DNA of 64,000 bases from positions 5,658,578 to 5,722,577 of the forward strand of contig NC_089319.1 in assembly GCF_036669915.1 (NCBI RefSeq). Direction: 5' to 3'. Below, in pieces: positions 1-12,200 of the stretch (position 1 is its first letter; every line of letters starts with the position of its first letter). The notes under the pieces were generated by a model. That model made no database searches, was not told the DNA's origin, and saw only the letters and a list, made by a program, of their open reading frames with translations. A program made the position numbers and the translations under genes. The DNA comes from Pocillopora verrucosa (Eukaryota; Cnidaria; Anthozoa; Scleractinia; Pocilloporidae).

Positions 1-2506
1 GAACTCGTGTGATGTATTGCCAAAGGACACGATATTCGAACACGGACTGCGTGCAGTCCAAAATTAAAATACGTTTGCAAAGTCACTTACTTTGACGTCT
101 TTAAAAGAGAGCTTCCTTAAACTGGATTGAAGAAAAGAGTCATTGACAGGGTAGCTTAATATTGTACATCTAGTCATTCATCAAGGAAAAAAATTCAATT
201 TAGGCTATCTGAGCCTTTCATTAAAAGGGAGTTGGGTCATATTTAAAGTAAGTCAGTTTTTCAATTCAGCAGATTAGCAATCTAAAACAACATTAAATTT
301 GCGTAATAAACTCAGTTTCTCTTCAGGATACAAATACTTGGCCTGTGTCTTGCCTAATGGCATCTGACCAAAATCTTCTTCCTGTGATTCCTCTTTCTGA
401 TTTTCTTTCGATGTTTCGTCAAGTATTAGATGATCCAGTCTACAAGAGAAGGAAAATTGGTTAACTTTTTTGGGGCAATAAGTAACTTAAAGTAGAGGGT
501 AAACGGTGCTGAGCTTGGTGACAAAGTTGAGGTAGTTTACATTCCCTAAACAGACATTCCCAACAACAGTGTCGCAAGTGATCCAAAATTGCGTTGGTTT
601 TGCTTCCCTTTGCGGAGTCTCGCGCGCTTAACCGACTCCCTCCAACCTTTTTCTTCCTCAACACCGCATCAATTCTTATCCAGAGAACAAACATTCAAAA
701 TGTCAGTTTAGAATAATGACAAACCTTAAAATATGGCGAGCGCAGAGAACGACGGTGTCTTCAGCAATTCCATCTATGTTGTCAAAACACTCTTCCAGTA
801 AATCCTACAAAATCAATGTCAAATCAATCTCCAAAGTGATCCAATCCTTATCGATGGTGTACAAAAGTTGTTCAAAAACAGTGAGACTCTAGGCAAAAGA
901 AGCGCCAGTCACTTGAGCTGGGACTTCAATTTTCATTTTTTTTTTTTTAACGCCTTATCCATCACTGTCCTAAACAACTAAGTGGACAATCGAAAATCAC
1001 CCATATCAGGCGTGTCGCTGCAAAGCTTTCTAAGGTAAAACAAGGGTACAAGAATCGAAGCTAAAACATATTCCGCTGACCAGTCTCCAAGTATGGTGAT
1101 TAAAGGACACTTTACGTGTAGGAGTAAAACTCCGGAACAAAACAGCGCTTAGAAACTTTCCCTGTCGTAATATGTAACACTTTTCACCTTCTTGGTATCT
1201 CTTTGAGCGAAAAATCGTGGTTAAATAAACAAATATATTTGCAGACGCACTCACCAAGTCATTCTTCTCGACAATAGCTCCAAGTAAATCTTTACTGCAA
1301 CTTAAAAATTAAAAGAAAACTACGTAAATCGCCAAACTAGACTGTATCACTGAGGTGTGCCATTGTAGCCTATAGGCATTAAGTAAGAGAACAAGAAACA
1401 CGCACGCGCACACGCGCGCGCAAGAGAGCTCCTTTAGTTATGTGCGCATGTATTCCAGCTCGCGTGGGTCGACCTACATCACTCGCGCGCAGTTACTTGC
1501 TACGCAGGCAAGTACCATTGTGAGTACCATGACCAAGTCTTGTGTACCCTTCTACATACCTGGATGGAACACACTTTGTTTTGAGGAGCTCAGATATAGA
1601 GTCCCTCGCCCAAAAGTTTTTCTCTTCGGTACATCTCGTCAAGACGCTGGATATAAAATGTTGTGATAATACTTCTGTCCTCTTACCAAACTAGAGGTGG
1701 CACAAAATATTTAAAATTAAACCCTTGAGATTCCTAAACATAACTTAATTGCTTCTTTCATTATTGATAGGAGATCAGTAACGAACATGACGAGAGTACA
1801 CAACCAGAGTTATCATCAACTGGAGAATGTTAAAAATGTTTGGTCTCAGTTTGTAAATATAAAAACAGCTGCCAACATTTTTTAGAGTTTGTCATTGTTT
1901 CTTTGTGTTTATCGTTTTATCGTTTTATCGTTACCAGTCTTTGGAGACATTTCGACTGAACACCACCAGAATAAAATCAAAGTATTCAAAACCGCTTATT
2001 AGAAAGAGGAGGGGGGGAGGGGGGGGGGGAAACGGGTTAAAATTTGTCTAACGTTCATAAAATTAGACATCATTACGCGTCTAAATCTTTTTTGTCACTA
2101 ATTGAAAGGTGATGGCTTAACCCAAACTGAAACCGGAAAATAAGGTTTTTTCTTTTTCACAACATACCTTTCCCACAAACACAGGCACAGCTTTGTTAGA
2201 TTCCGGTAATTGATTAGAATTTTCAAGTTTTTCATCTGCAAAAGAGTATCGTTAATAAACACAAATCAGTTCCTGAACCGAGTCATGATGTACACGCTGG
2301 GTATGGAGATCATCGAGAGCGTCTCCCCTCTCGTGGGGAAGGGGAGGGTAAGGTTAGATCCCCAGTGAAAAACCAGTAGGGACCCCTCTCGTACCAGCAA
2401 CAATAGGCCATTTCCGAAGTCCCTTCGACATCTTTTTCAAAACGTGCTCAACCATTCATGTGAAAAATAGTTTTATTTGCGTGTGAATGAAAAGTTATAA
2501 TCATAT

Positions 2507-2538
<32 letters not shown>

Positions 2539-5500
2539 TGAGGCCAAAGGTAATTTGAAAGTGGGTTATTGGTTTACATACCTTTTTCAGACAGCTTAAA
2601 TTCCATGTATTTCCGAAGTTCCGCAGAGAACACCTCAAGTGTAGGAGTCTATAAATCAGAGCAAGGAGGAAAAAATACAGGTTAACAGATATCTCCCACA
2701 TAATGGGATGAAAGTTCTAAGGTTCGAATACTCATACGATGCTCAGATAAGTTCTTTGTTTCAAGTTTGTGACAGATGTCTACCTTCCTTCTTTATTTGA
2801 TGACTTTTCTCAGCTGATACTGCCTTCAGTCCTTATCTTCCTCTACATACAAAACTTTTGCCATATCTGATTCTGGCAATATATAGACAGCGCTCCACGC
2901 TACGATCGTTTTGGTCACAAAGACGAGCAGAAATCATTTTGGACACTAAACCTGTAGCGAAATTGCCAATTTGGCGACTTGTGCTCGAAGGTCATGTATC
3001 AAACAAACTGTTATGTTCTTATTACTTACATGAAGTGTCAGGTTAGCTGAAATGTTAAAATTCTTGAGTTCATTCTGGCCTTAAGGTGTACCTTTGATGG
3101 ATCTTTTAACTTCTGCAGAACCTCTTTTTCCACTTCATCCTCTCTCGCAATTGTCTCTTGCCAGTGCTTGAGAGCCTGCTCAAATAACAATATTATAAGT
3201 AGGACCAATATATATTATAAGAAAAATACATATCTCCTACAAACCCATTTACTGTCTTCATTTCAAAAATTACCCACCTCGCCTGGTCTTGCTAACTTTG
3301 GCGTAACGAGCAGCTCTGGTTTAACTTTGTTATTCCTGAGGAATCTATGCAGAGAAATAGTTCAAACATTTAAAAACTGTATGTTGGCTGGTCTCCTCAA
3401 GCTCAATTGCCGAACGCTGTTCAGGAGATAAGCCCACGCTTCTCCCAAAGACACTGGGTCCGTGAAAACGGCGGAAATCAAGCCCGTAGCCTCCTTTGCC
3501 TTTTGATAAAGAAAAGGCGTTGAGTAACAAGACCAACCAACGGCTGCGAGGAAGAATACCCGCTGGCAAGAACATGGTGAAGGGTTGATCTGGATCAATG
3601 CAGGTATCTTAACAACTGTGCACCTACCCCTCCCCTAACCAACAACGATTAACTGATAACAATTTAGGGTTATAGTTGGGTTTGGGGAGGGGAAAGTTTG
3701 CAGTTGCTCAGATGCTGATATTGACCCGTGGATCGGTGATTTAGGGGTGTTTAGTTGGACTCCATGGAACATTTTAATATATCCGTCAATCTACATGTTG
3801 ATATCCCAAATAAAATATGAACACTGTGCACATGAGAGATGTAACAGGTGATCTTGTCAAGCAGCTGGCTCCATTACCAGTCACTGCTCATACTCCTTCC
3901 GTGAGGGCAGAAGATTGGATCCGAGGGAACATATAACAAAACAATCATAAAGACCCTGTTGACATTACATATGTTTAGCAACCAGCCTTGACTGGTAAAG
4001 TTAAAAGGTTAAGAGTTTGAAAAAACAGAACTTTACTTAAATGAATCACTTACTTTGCCGTTGAATCCAGTTGTCCCAAAGCAGATGCTAACGAGCTTCT
4101 ATCAATTGAGAACTGACATACAGCTACAAGATGATGAAAGCCAATACAAATGAAGCCTGGAATACAACATACACAGCCTGCTCCTCTACTCCGTGAGTAA
4201 CTGAGCAGTGAACTCTGTTTTTCAATGATTTTGTCCAAAGTCTGCCATGACTGCAAAGTACCATACTTTATGTTCCATATCATGACCACATCTGAAACGG
4301 CAAAAAGACTGCATTTAAATCTGTCATATTTTTGAAAAGGAGAGGTCTGGTTTGAAACACCCTTCAAATTATAATTTGTTCCATTCTCTTTATCTCTTCG
4401 CTACATAATGTATATGACTTTGTACATGTGCACTATCCAATTTTCCAACAATTATGCTGTTTCCACAGAGACAAATGTGTAGTTTGGTGTGATATGAAGA
4501 TAACACCCTTCAATTAAAATTTATTCTTCCCTCTTTAACTATTTGCAACAATTTTCCAACTATCATGCTGCTTCCACAGAGACAAACATGTAGTTTGGTG
4601 TGATATGAAGATAACACCCTTCAAATAATAATTTACTCTTTTCACTTTAACTATTTGTAACATGATGTATATGACTTTGTACCTTTCAATTTTCCATCAA
4701 TCATGCTGCTTCCACAGAGACAAATATGATCCAGGTCTACAGCTGACATAGCTAAACACCTCTGAATAAGAAAACAGGGCAAATGTTGTATACAATATCA
4801 TTATCCTTTTCACTCCCAGGAGAGACCAGGAGGCAATAAACCTCTTTCGCTTCATATGTCATAGATTTCTCATGTGGTCCAAACAAGGTAAACAACAGTT
4901 GAGGCCATAACAAATTAAATGCGAAGGGTAAGGAATGGTTCACAAGCACCCTACATCCTGCTAGTGTTCTCACTTGAGCTTACATCAGATTCTCTAGAAT
5001 AGTGATGGGAAGCATTGCTCTTTTCTATGGATAGGATGACACTACATCACAGGTTATCACCAACATTTCAGCATGTTTTGCTCTTAGTTCTCTTGTGCAC
5101 ATTATTTATACTTATGCCTGGAAAGAGGTACTCTAAGAATGAAAGTCTCTGGTCTCAAAACACAACACAACAATCCCAACCATGGGCTTAAACCTGAACT
5201 TTTTTAATCAGTGTACAGCATTCTAACAATCACTGGATTACCACATTTCTGCTCCAGCATTTTGCAGTACTGATGTCATACATGTAATGATCAAAGATAC
5301 AACTCATAACAAAACATAATTGTCAGAAATACCTTTTCCTTATTACTTTCATGTTGCAGAGGTTGTAACCTCTGAATTACTTTGCAGGAAAGAACCAGTA
5401 TTTCACCACCTTGTTTCTGCTCTAGTGCTGTTTCCAGCTCCGTGAGACAAAGAGCTCCACTGGACCCTGGGAAAACCACAACAAAAGAGGAATTGGGGGG

Positions 5501-8500
5501 GTTAGATCTTTAAAATGGTAATAGATCATGATTTTGAATTCCCATAAAAGGTTCCCACTTAAGCCCTATCTACAATACCTTTAGTATAGTTAGCTTTGCA
5601 TAATTCAATGACTCTAAATTTTTTTATTTTTCAATTTTTACTGGAAAAAAAGTTTAGTTTATCACTTATATCATTTTAGAAGTAAATGCTTGATAGCTAC
5701 TCATTTACTTAAATACTTACAGTAAGATACTAAATGACATCCTTCCTCATATAGACAGCCACACAATAGCTCAGCATCCTAAAATCACAATTTAAATTGA
5801 TGTCAGCAAAACTCTAGAAAAAAATTTATCGTCTAAATCAGCACTCTTAATCCCCACAGTCATCTGTCAGTCATCTCAAAGAGCACTTTTCACTCAACTA
5901 ATTTATTCTTGTTTTCTCATAGAGTAACTCCATTTTCTACATATAAACCCACACACAACCCACAATTCCTCCAATCACTCCAATGAGGAGCTAACACTCA
6001 AAACGTCAGCCACTACAATAGGATGCGTACACTTCTTAACCCTTTGACATCCAAGATCTAAACATCAACTCTCCCTTCTGTCTGCCACACATTTCATGTG
6101 ATTTTAGGCATGAGAATTTGGTGCAAATAAAACTTTCCATTATGAAAGAGGTCTATCAAATCACTTAATCTGAATCTTTAAAAATTATCATTGACATGCA
6201 ATCAACACAAATTTAACACAAAAGATATCAAGGTTAGAAGGTTCCTTGGCTGTGTTTATTAACTTCTAATTTTTTAATCAGGCACATTGCTGGGTACTCT
6301 AATCTATCTTTTCTTCTGTGTTTTCAAAAACATTAACAGCATGAGCAAAACAAGATCAAATTTAGTAATTTGGTATTACCATTAAGAGTGTCAAAGCTGA
6401 TGTTTAAAGCATTGGTCCTTCGTCTGAGCAAATGATGAAGGGCTAATGCTTGAAATATCAGGTTTCGAACTCTCTACAGTGGCCAATTTATGGTGCAACT
6501 CAGTTGATAAAACCAAATCACCATGTTATACTCTCCCACTGACCACAGTTTCTACGCCCCCTTTAAACACCAAATTTAGTTTTTCAGGTGTAATTTAGAT
6601 TGGTTACAGCCTTTCTATCCTCTCTTACATTGTTATCCATGGACCAAGTGAACCAATAGCTCCAGTTGAAATTACACACAAACACAGGAGGAAAAGGTGA
6701 CAGGAAGGAGAAATTGCTTTCCCACACCCAATGCTTGTTCTCGTGCTTTAAAAAGCCTATGCAAAATTTCTCAGTCTGTGACTTTCTAAATGTTTGTTCA
6801 TACATTAAGATGCTGAATTGTAGCTGACACTTGATCAGGAGAACTCATAGTAAGTTTTAGTCATTACCTCTTCAGGAGGTGTTAATTTGAACTCCATTGC
6901 CTGGTTCTTTGGATTCCAGTGAGCTGGTGTTCCATGATTTGTAGCATTTAAAATGTACTCATTCTTTTCCTAAACATCAGAGAGCACACAAGAAAGACAA
7001 AACTTTTGAGAAAGACACCATACTTACAAGAATAAATAAGTTAACATTAATATCACTGCAAAATCCTCCCAGCCAATTCAGATAATTTCTAAATAATGAA
7101 CACAAAATTGACTCAAAAATAAGAACAGAACAAAACCTAAGAATATCACAAATTAAATAAAAATCACTACAATGTAAATTTAGGTACACATTTAAAAGAC
7201 CTACATCTCTTCTTAGAGATACAGAAGACAGTTGATTCTGGTGATGGAAAACAGAAGTCCAAAGAAGGCTGAAAAATAAAAAAAATATCATGAATTATCA
7301 CAATTCCTCTGTTTGCTCTGACAATGCACTAACACTCAAAACATCAGTTTTAGAATCTCTCTACAGTGGTCAATTTATTTCATCCACTCAGTTGACAAAA
7401 CCAAATTATGTTATAATACCCCTTCCAAAATAAGCACCACAGTTTCTAAACCCTTTAACTCCCATGAGTGACCAGGAAAGAATTTCTCCTTACAATATCA
7501 CTTCAATATCAACCAGATGAGTGATGAGAATAAAGAAAAATATTAATTTGGGGATAGTTAGCTGATCCAATACTAAATTCTCTGAACTAACATTATAAGA
7601 ATTGCATGGCTGACAATAAGGAGAATGACAAATTTGATCTGGGAGTTAATTGGTTAAGAAATCAACACCCTTTATTTAATTGTGCTTTCAGCTCTGTCCC
7701 CAAGGGCATAAGGTAGTAAGAAGCATTGCTAGTTTATACAACAGCCGATCCAAGCTTAGCTAGGCAAAAGGCGACCATGTCTTCCAAACTTTGACAGTTT
7801 CCCTATCAAAAGAAACTTACTCATGTGTACACTTCATGGCTTTCCTCCTTTTCGCTTTTCTTTCTTCATTGTTATGAAGAAGATCAGCCAAAAACATTGA
7901 GGACCCATCCTCAAACATGACAAGTGGATCAACTTTAAGATGGTTCCACACATGGAGACCAAACACATTCTTCTCTGACTAAAAGAAATATAAATATGTT
8001 AATATTCACTTTAATTTTAAATTGCTGAGGCCAGTTGTGATGGTATCCCTCAATGTATCTAAATCATAATAATAGGTAAACACTTCATTTTTTCCAAGTA
8101 CAAATTACTATTCCAGGTTTGTCTTGTTTCTGAAGTCAATGTGAAATAAAGTTGTGACATGTCAAATTATTTAGTTGCAAGAAATATCTCTTTGAAGAGA
8201 CAAGGTTAAGGTCTATTTCTTAGTTATCTTGCAACTTGTAATGTTTTCATGTTAGCTCAATTGTTATGTAAGATTATTTTGAAGTTTGTGTTAAATCATC
8301 CAAGGATCTGTATGACCTATACTATACATATATGATAAATATCAAATACAAAAAAAACTTACTTGGATTCTTTGACATGAATTTAAATCTGAATCAGTTT
8401 CTTTCCACATGAAAATCTCCTAAATATATAAAGACAAGTACAAAAGTAGAAGCAGTGAGAGGTCATCTCATTGTGAAAGACGGTACGTTTGATTTGTGAT

Positions 8501-9095
8501 TCAAAGACAGGATGTGGCTATAGTGGCCATGTGCTTTTTAGTTACAAATATTGAAAATAAATTTAACTAAATGAGCCCTGACGTGCGTTGGAAGAGGGTT
8601 CACTAAGTGCATGAACACTTCCCTTGTCTATTTCAAAATTTAGATTTAGTTTTTAAAAGGCGGGTGAGTTGAGATCTTATTACAAAATTGTATACAAATA
8701 AACATCACATGTAGCTCGATGTCATACCGTCTTATTTACGGCCATCAGGAAAGTTTTATCGACAGGATTATAAACTGCAGCACAAGTTACTTCATCTCTT
8801 TGTTCCACGGACCAGCTGTTGATAAGTTTCTGATGTTGCAGCTATGTGATAACAAAAAAGCATTACATTAATACTTGGATTTTCATCCACAGGAATTAGG
8901 ACAACTTTAAGTTTCAATGGGCATTTACTCTTCAACTTCTCTCCTCAGTGTTGCCATACTCACATTGTAAACAAGAACTCTTCTATCACTAAACGTAAGG
9001 AGAACATTTTCATCTCCAGTTAGTCTTGATATTCCAATAAGCGAGCCATTTTGCAAGACTTTACACAGTTCGAAAGGTTCTCGAAGATCCGCCAT
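1..9095 (-). CDS. NOL11: NOL11, nucleolar protein 11 (5' part, runs off left edge)
   Basis: Spliced gene for the nucleolar factor NOL11, which in vertebrates works with the small-subunit processome (t-UTP) in rDNA transcription and pre-rRNA processing. Exons read on minus with GT/AG borders: 8964-9095 (ATG at 9095), 8728-8841, 8363-8419, 7821-7978, 7205-7268, 6868-6969, 5721-5778, 5333-5466, 4683-4761, 4054-4291, 3278-3344, 3092-3175, 2582-2648, 2168-2235, 1560-1646, 1255-1294, 725-804, about 332-439, 91-121. Diagnostic pieces are SWSVEQRDEVTCAAVYN (exon 2), DPLVMFEDG (exon 4), MIWNIKYGTLQ with SSLASALGQL (exon 10), and the C-terminal block VLTRCTEEKNFW followed by KDLLGAIVEKNDL. Phases agree at all joints except 2168/1646 (one extra base), and the 332-439/91-121 joint is uncertain. 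The first half is the beta-propeller-like region. The last exons lie left of the window. The family call comes from remembered NOL11 sequence, not a search. Confidence 0.85.
1397..1428. repeat. (CA/CG)n microsatellite
   Basis: Alternating purine-pyrimidine run (cacgcacgcgcacacgcgcgcg) in the NOL11 intron between 1294 and 1560. Simple repeat with no coding content. Confidence 0.7.
2008..2031. repeat. Poly-G tract
   Basis: G-rich tract broken only by A in a NOL11 intron. Similar G/C homopolymer runs sit in the ABC introns at about 22873, 32850, 35485, 42315 and 44928. Low-complexity sequence that is also prone to assembly error. Confidence 0.6.
3592..3727. mobile_element. Foldback MITE (cacctaccc family) in NOL11 intron 10
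   Basis: About 136 bp with complementary ends: the left begins ggatcaatgcagg and continues cacctacccctcccctaacc; the right reads ggggaggggaaag...cagatgctgatattgaccc. It is a diverged relative of the near-perfect element at 48306-48442 and of the half copies near 30701 and 63163. It has no coding capacity and lies between NOL11 exons 3278-3344 and 4054-4291. Confidence 0.65.
4340..4761 (-). repeat. Tandem partial duplication of NOL11 exon 9 and adjoining intron
   Basis: Exon 9 of NOL11 (4683-4761) ends in sequence that recurs twice in the next intron, at about 4445-4485 and 4555-4595. The exon part recurs (TGTCTCTGTGGAAGCAGCAT on minus), as does the following intron stretch with gatatgaagataacaccctt (4490-4511 and 4601-4621, with a shorter trace near 4352). 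The period is about 110 bp. The two intronic copies lack the upstream half of the exon and the reading frame, so they look like decayed tandem duplicates and not alternative exons. Confidence 0.7.
7448..7658. mobile_element. MITE with aaccctttaactccc terminal repeats
   Basis: About 210 bp bounded by accctttaactcccatg and its imperfect complement ctgggagttaattggtta. The interior includes gtgaccaggaaagaatttctcctta and is AT-rich. It shares ends and interior with the elements at 11477-11690 and 20034-20230. It lies in a NOL11 intron between exons 7205-7268 and 7821-7978. Another piece with the left terminus only may lie at 6038. Confidence 0.65.
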
Positions 9096-9223
9096 CTTTC
9101 ACGTGCAATTTATGAGCCTGCTGATTTGGTCAGGTGATTTCCTTTGAATCCTATGCGCGACGCTTCCTCGCACATTTCCAGGGAATCTCCTTCACAATTA
9201 TTTAGTAGCATCCTGTATGTGCA
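9096..9223. promoter_or_regulatory. Shared divergent promoter region of NOL11 and PIGX
   Basis: Only 128 bp separate the NOL11 start codon (9095, minus) from the PIGX start codon (9224, plus). Both transcripts must therefore start in or next to this stretch, or have overlapping 5' UTRs. I see no TATA box; the stretch carries several CpGs (atgcgcgacgcttcctcgcac), as expected of a housekeeping bidirectional promoter. The role is inferred from layout. Confidence 0.5.
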
Positions 9224-12200
9224 ATGTTTCGTAAAATGTGTTGTAGAGCTGTTCTAGAAACAAAGCTCTTGTCCATTATTTTCATTTTCTTTTTATCGCT
9301 TGAATCCTGTACATCGAGTGAAAAGATCTGCGACCAGGCAGTTGTGGAAAGAACGCAGCAAAAGTCAGGGTTTCACAGGTCAGAATTTTCACAGCCGCCT
9401 TACACATGTCAAAAGTTGCCAGCTGTGTTTATAAAACGAATTGGGCTAATCTCCACCGATGATCAGCTTAAGTATCAGATTATATACTTTTATGGATCAA
9501 GGAAATTGCAAAGAGTAGCATTTCTGTGGCTATGAGTCTGTCTGAATTAGTTTGCACCCTTTTCTGTTTTATTTATTCAGTTTACACGCTGGGATGGTCA
9601 TTCTAATTTGCTCCTATGTTAGAACAATATAGAAATTTTGTAGGATAACTCGTTCTTTTCCGAAATTTGTCGATATTTTTCAATCCCGCTCCTCGCTCAA
9701 CGGATTGATGAATAAAATCTACGCTATAAAATTGGATACACGTGAATAAATTTGGTGCTTAGTTTACAAGCATTATTATATGTAAGCCTTCAATAATCCC
9801 CACGACAACTAATAACTGTGAGAAAAACGTGTTTGATTTTTAGAGATCTGATTACCTACATTGAATGGGACATTTTAAGCAGTTTTGGTGAGCATTACAA
9901 TCTGCTGGATTGTCAACTTTTGGTGGTTGAACAATTCCCAAGTGGTATTTACATTGATCCTGATCAGGTCAAGAATGAAGAGGAGTTTGGAGGCCCTGAG
10001 GTCAGATCAAAGTTTACTAGTGATACTTAGGTTGTGTTAAATGGCGGATTTTTATTTTGTTGTCTTCCTCTGTGATAAGCACTTCATTAGTGTGGGTCTG
10101 ATTAAGGTCCATCCTTAATATTTAATTGAACAGCCCTATAGAGCAAAAATATATTTACGCCATACACTTGATGATGCTTGCAGAGTATCTTTACTCTGTT
10201 GTAGATGGGCTTAGAGATGTCTCTGTGAGTGAACCAGAGGGAGAGTTACAACTTTACCAAGTGTCTCTCTGTCATTTGCTTCATGGGTTTCTGTTGTCTA
10301 CCAATTTATGAGCATGTTGCTTTGTGGGGCACAATGATAAACCATACATCAGTCATTTAGTCATATTAAGTTCTTGCGAAGAGAGAGGAATAAAGCTTTG
10401 TTTATTGAGACAGTTTTTGTATTTCCAGAAAAAAACACTTATTGACAGTTGTATAGACATCATAATCAGGTGATAGGAAATTAGAAACATCCTGATTACA
10501 TGAAAACTTACTGTGAAAGCTATTTTCAACATGTTTATCACTCATCAGGTATTATTTAAAGAGAGTGTAAATGTTGAAGCCCTGGCTCATCACAGCTTTT
10601 CAAGTGAGATGTTTGTATTTCCAAGGATAGCTGTTGACTCAAAGTAAGTCCCTTACTTTTCATTAAGAAGGTCCTTTCATCAATATGATTGAATTAAACA
10701 AGACAGTTTTGAGTTAGAAAGAAATGTACCACTGAGTTTTTTATTGCATAGTTGGCTAATTGAGTGGGTAGGATGCTGCAAAATTCTGTGTTTATATCTA
10801 TTTCCTTTTTGTATAGACCATAACTTTATTCCAGTCCAATGAAATGTAATGCCAACAATAACACAAATCTTAGTTGACATTCAATTTTTTATTGCTTTTC
10901 TTTCATTTTGGCTTTTTTTCCCCTCTCCCTTGTGCTTGTCATAATTTGAAGCAATGAAAACTGAAAATCAAACTTGTTCAAAAAATTCATTCTCAGTAGT
11001 TATTCAGCCATGAAAAATGCCTGCCATATTTTCCCATTATAGACTGAATAAGAGTTGTGACCTGGTGTCCATATTCTTTCACCACTTTAAAACAAGATTT
11101 TTTATTTCTGTATAGAGTGAGTATTATAAGTGCAAACATTACCATTCCAATTCATCTACGATACCATGAGGCTGCTAGTAATGCAAAATTTGCTACAGTG
11201 TTACTTCCACCTCCAAAAGTCCTTGGAAGATGTACTAATGGTATGTAAAACTCTTAAGATGCAAAGCTTTGTTGGACAATTCTGTATAATTAATTTAATG
11301 AATCTGTGCTTATATTGAAATACGAAGGGAGGGTTTCTTTCAGGAAATAAAGCAATAGACAGGATAATACTTGGATAGTATAGAGAAAAAGAGGGGGATT
11401 TTTCATGTACCAATAAAACATGTTGCTAAAGAATTCAGTGTAGTGGCCGGTCAAAGAATCATCAGATGTCTGGTGCTTAACCCTTTATAACTCCCAGGAT
11501 CTGATTGCTAATTCTCCCCTTTAGCTGCTACACATTTCCTTGTAAATAAGTTGCAAGAATTTGGTTCTAGATCAAGATGACAACTTCTACCTGATACATT
11601 TGAGTACTCTCATTACCTGTTTGCTGGATAGTGGATGAATATTGTAGGGAGAAGTTACTTGTGAATCACCCCTGGGAGTTTAAGGGTTAACAAATACCAT
11701 GAAAAAGACACTAGTAAATAAATCATTAGTCATCATAATTGTAATTGTCATCCTTCACGATTGCATATCTTGTGAGGTCAACAACCAGAGGTAAACTTTG
11801 TCAATCCTTCACACCCTAACATCAGTATGCATATTCTCTATACAGTTCTCTATACATTTTTGCAAGTGCTGACAAGGAGAATTTGTTTAACAATCAAGAG
11901 TATGTGATCATTTCCTCTATTCTCCTGACCTTAAAGTTTGATTCAGGTGTAATGTTGAAGAAGAAATTAGATGTTAGTCACTCTCAGGGTCCAAGGGTAA
12001 ATCTGAACATTTTTTAATGTTTGATATCAGAAGTTTGCTTCCTGGCATTTTCTGCAAAGCAGACATGAAAGCTTCTTTTGCTTTGTGCTTGTCTCCTACT
12101 TGATAGTAGCTATAACCAAGAAGTTTATATCCAGTGATATCTTCACACAGGTCACACACCTTCTGATATTCTTCAAAAATAGACTTTAGTTTTGTAACTT

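Noticed and set aside
11834..11899. Possible last PIGX exon (after ctctatacag, frame VLYTFLQVLTRR)
   Set aside because: No membrane helix; the exons at 15827 and 16363 give the expected cysteine pair, VLQVPIG block and helix in phase.
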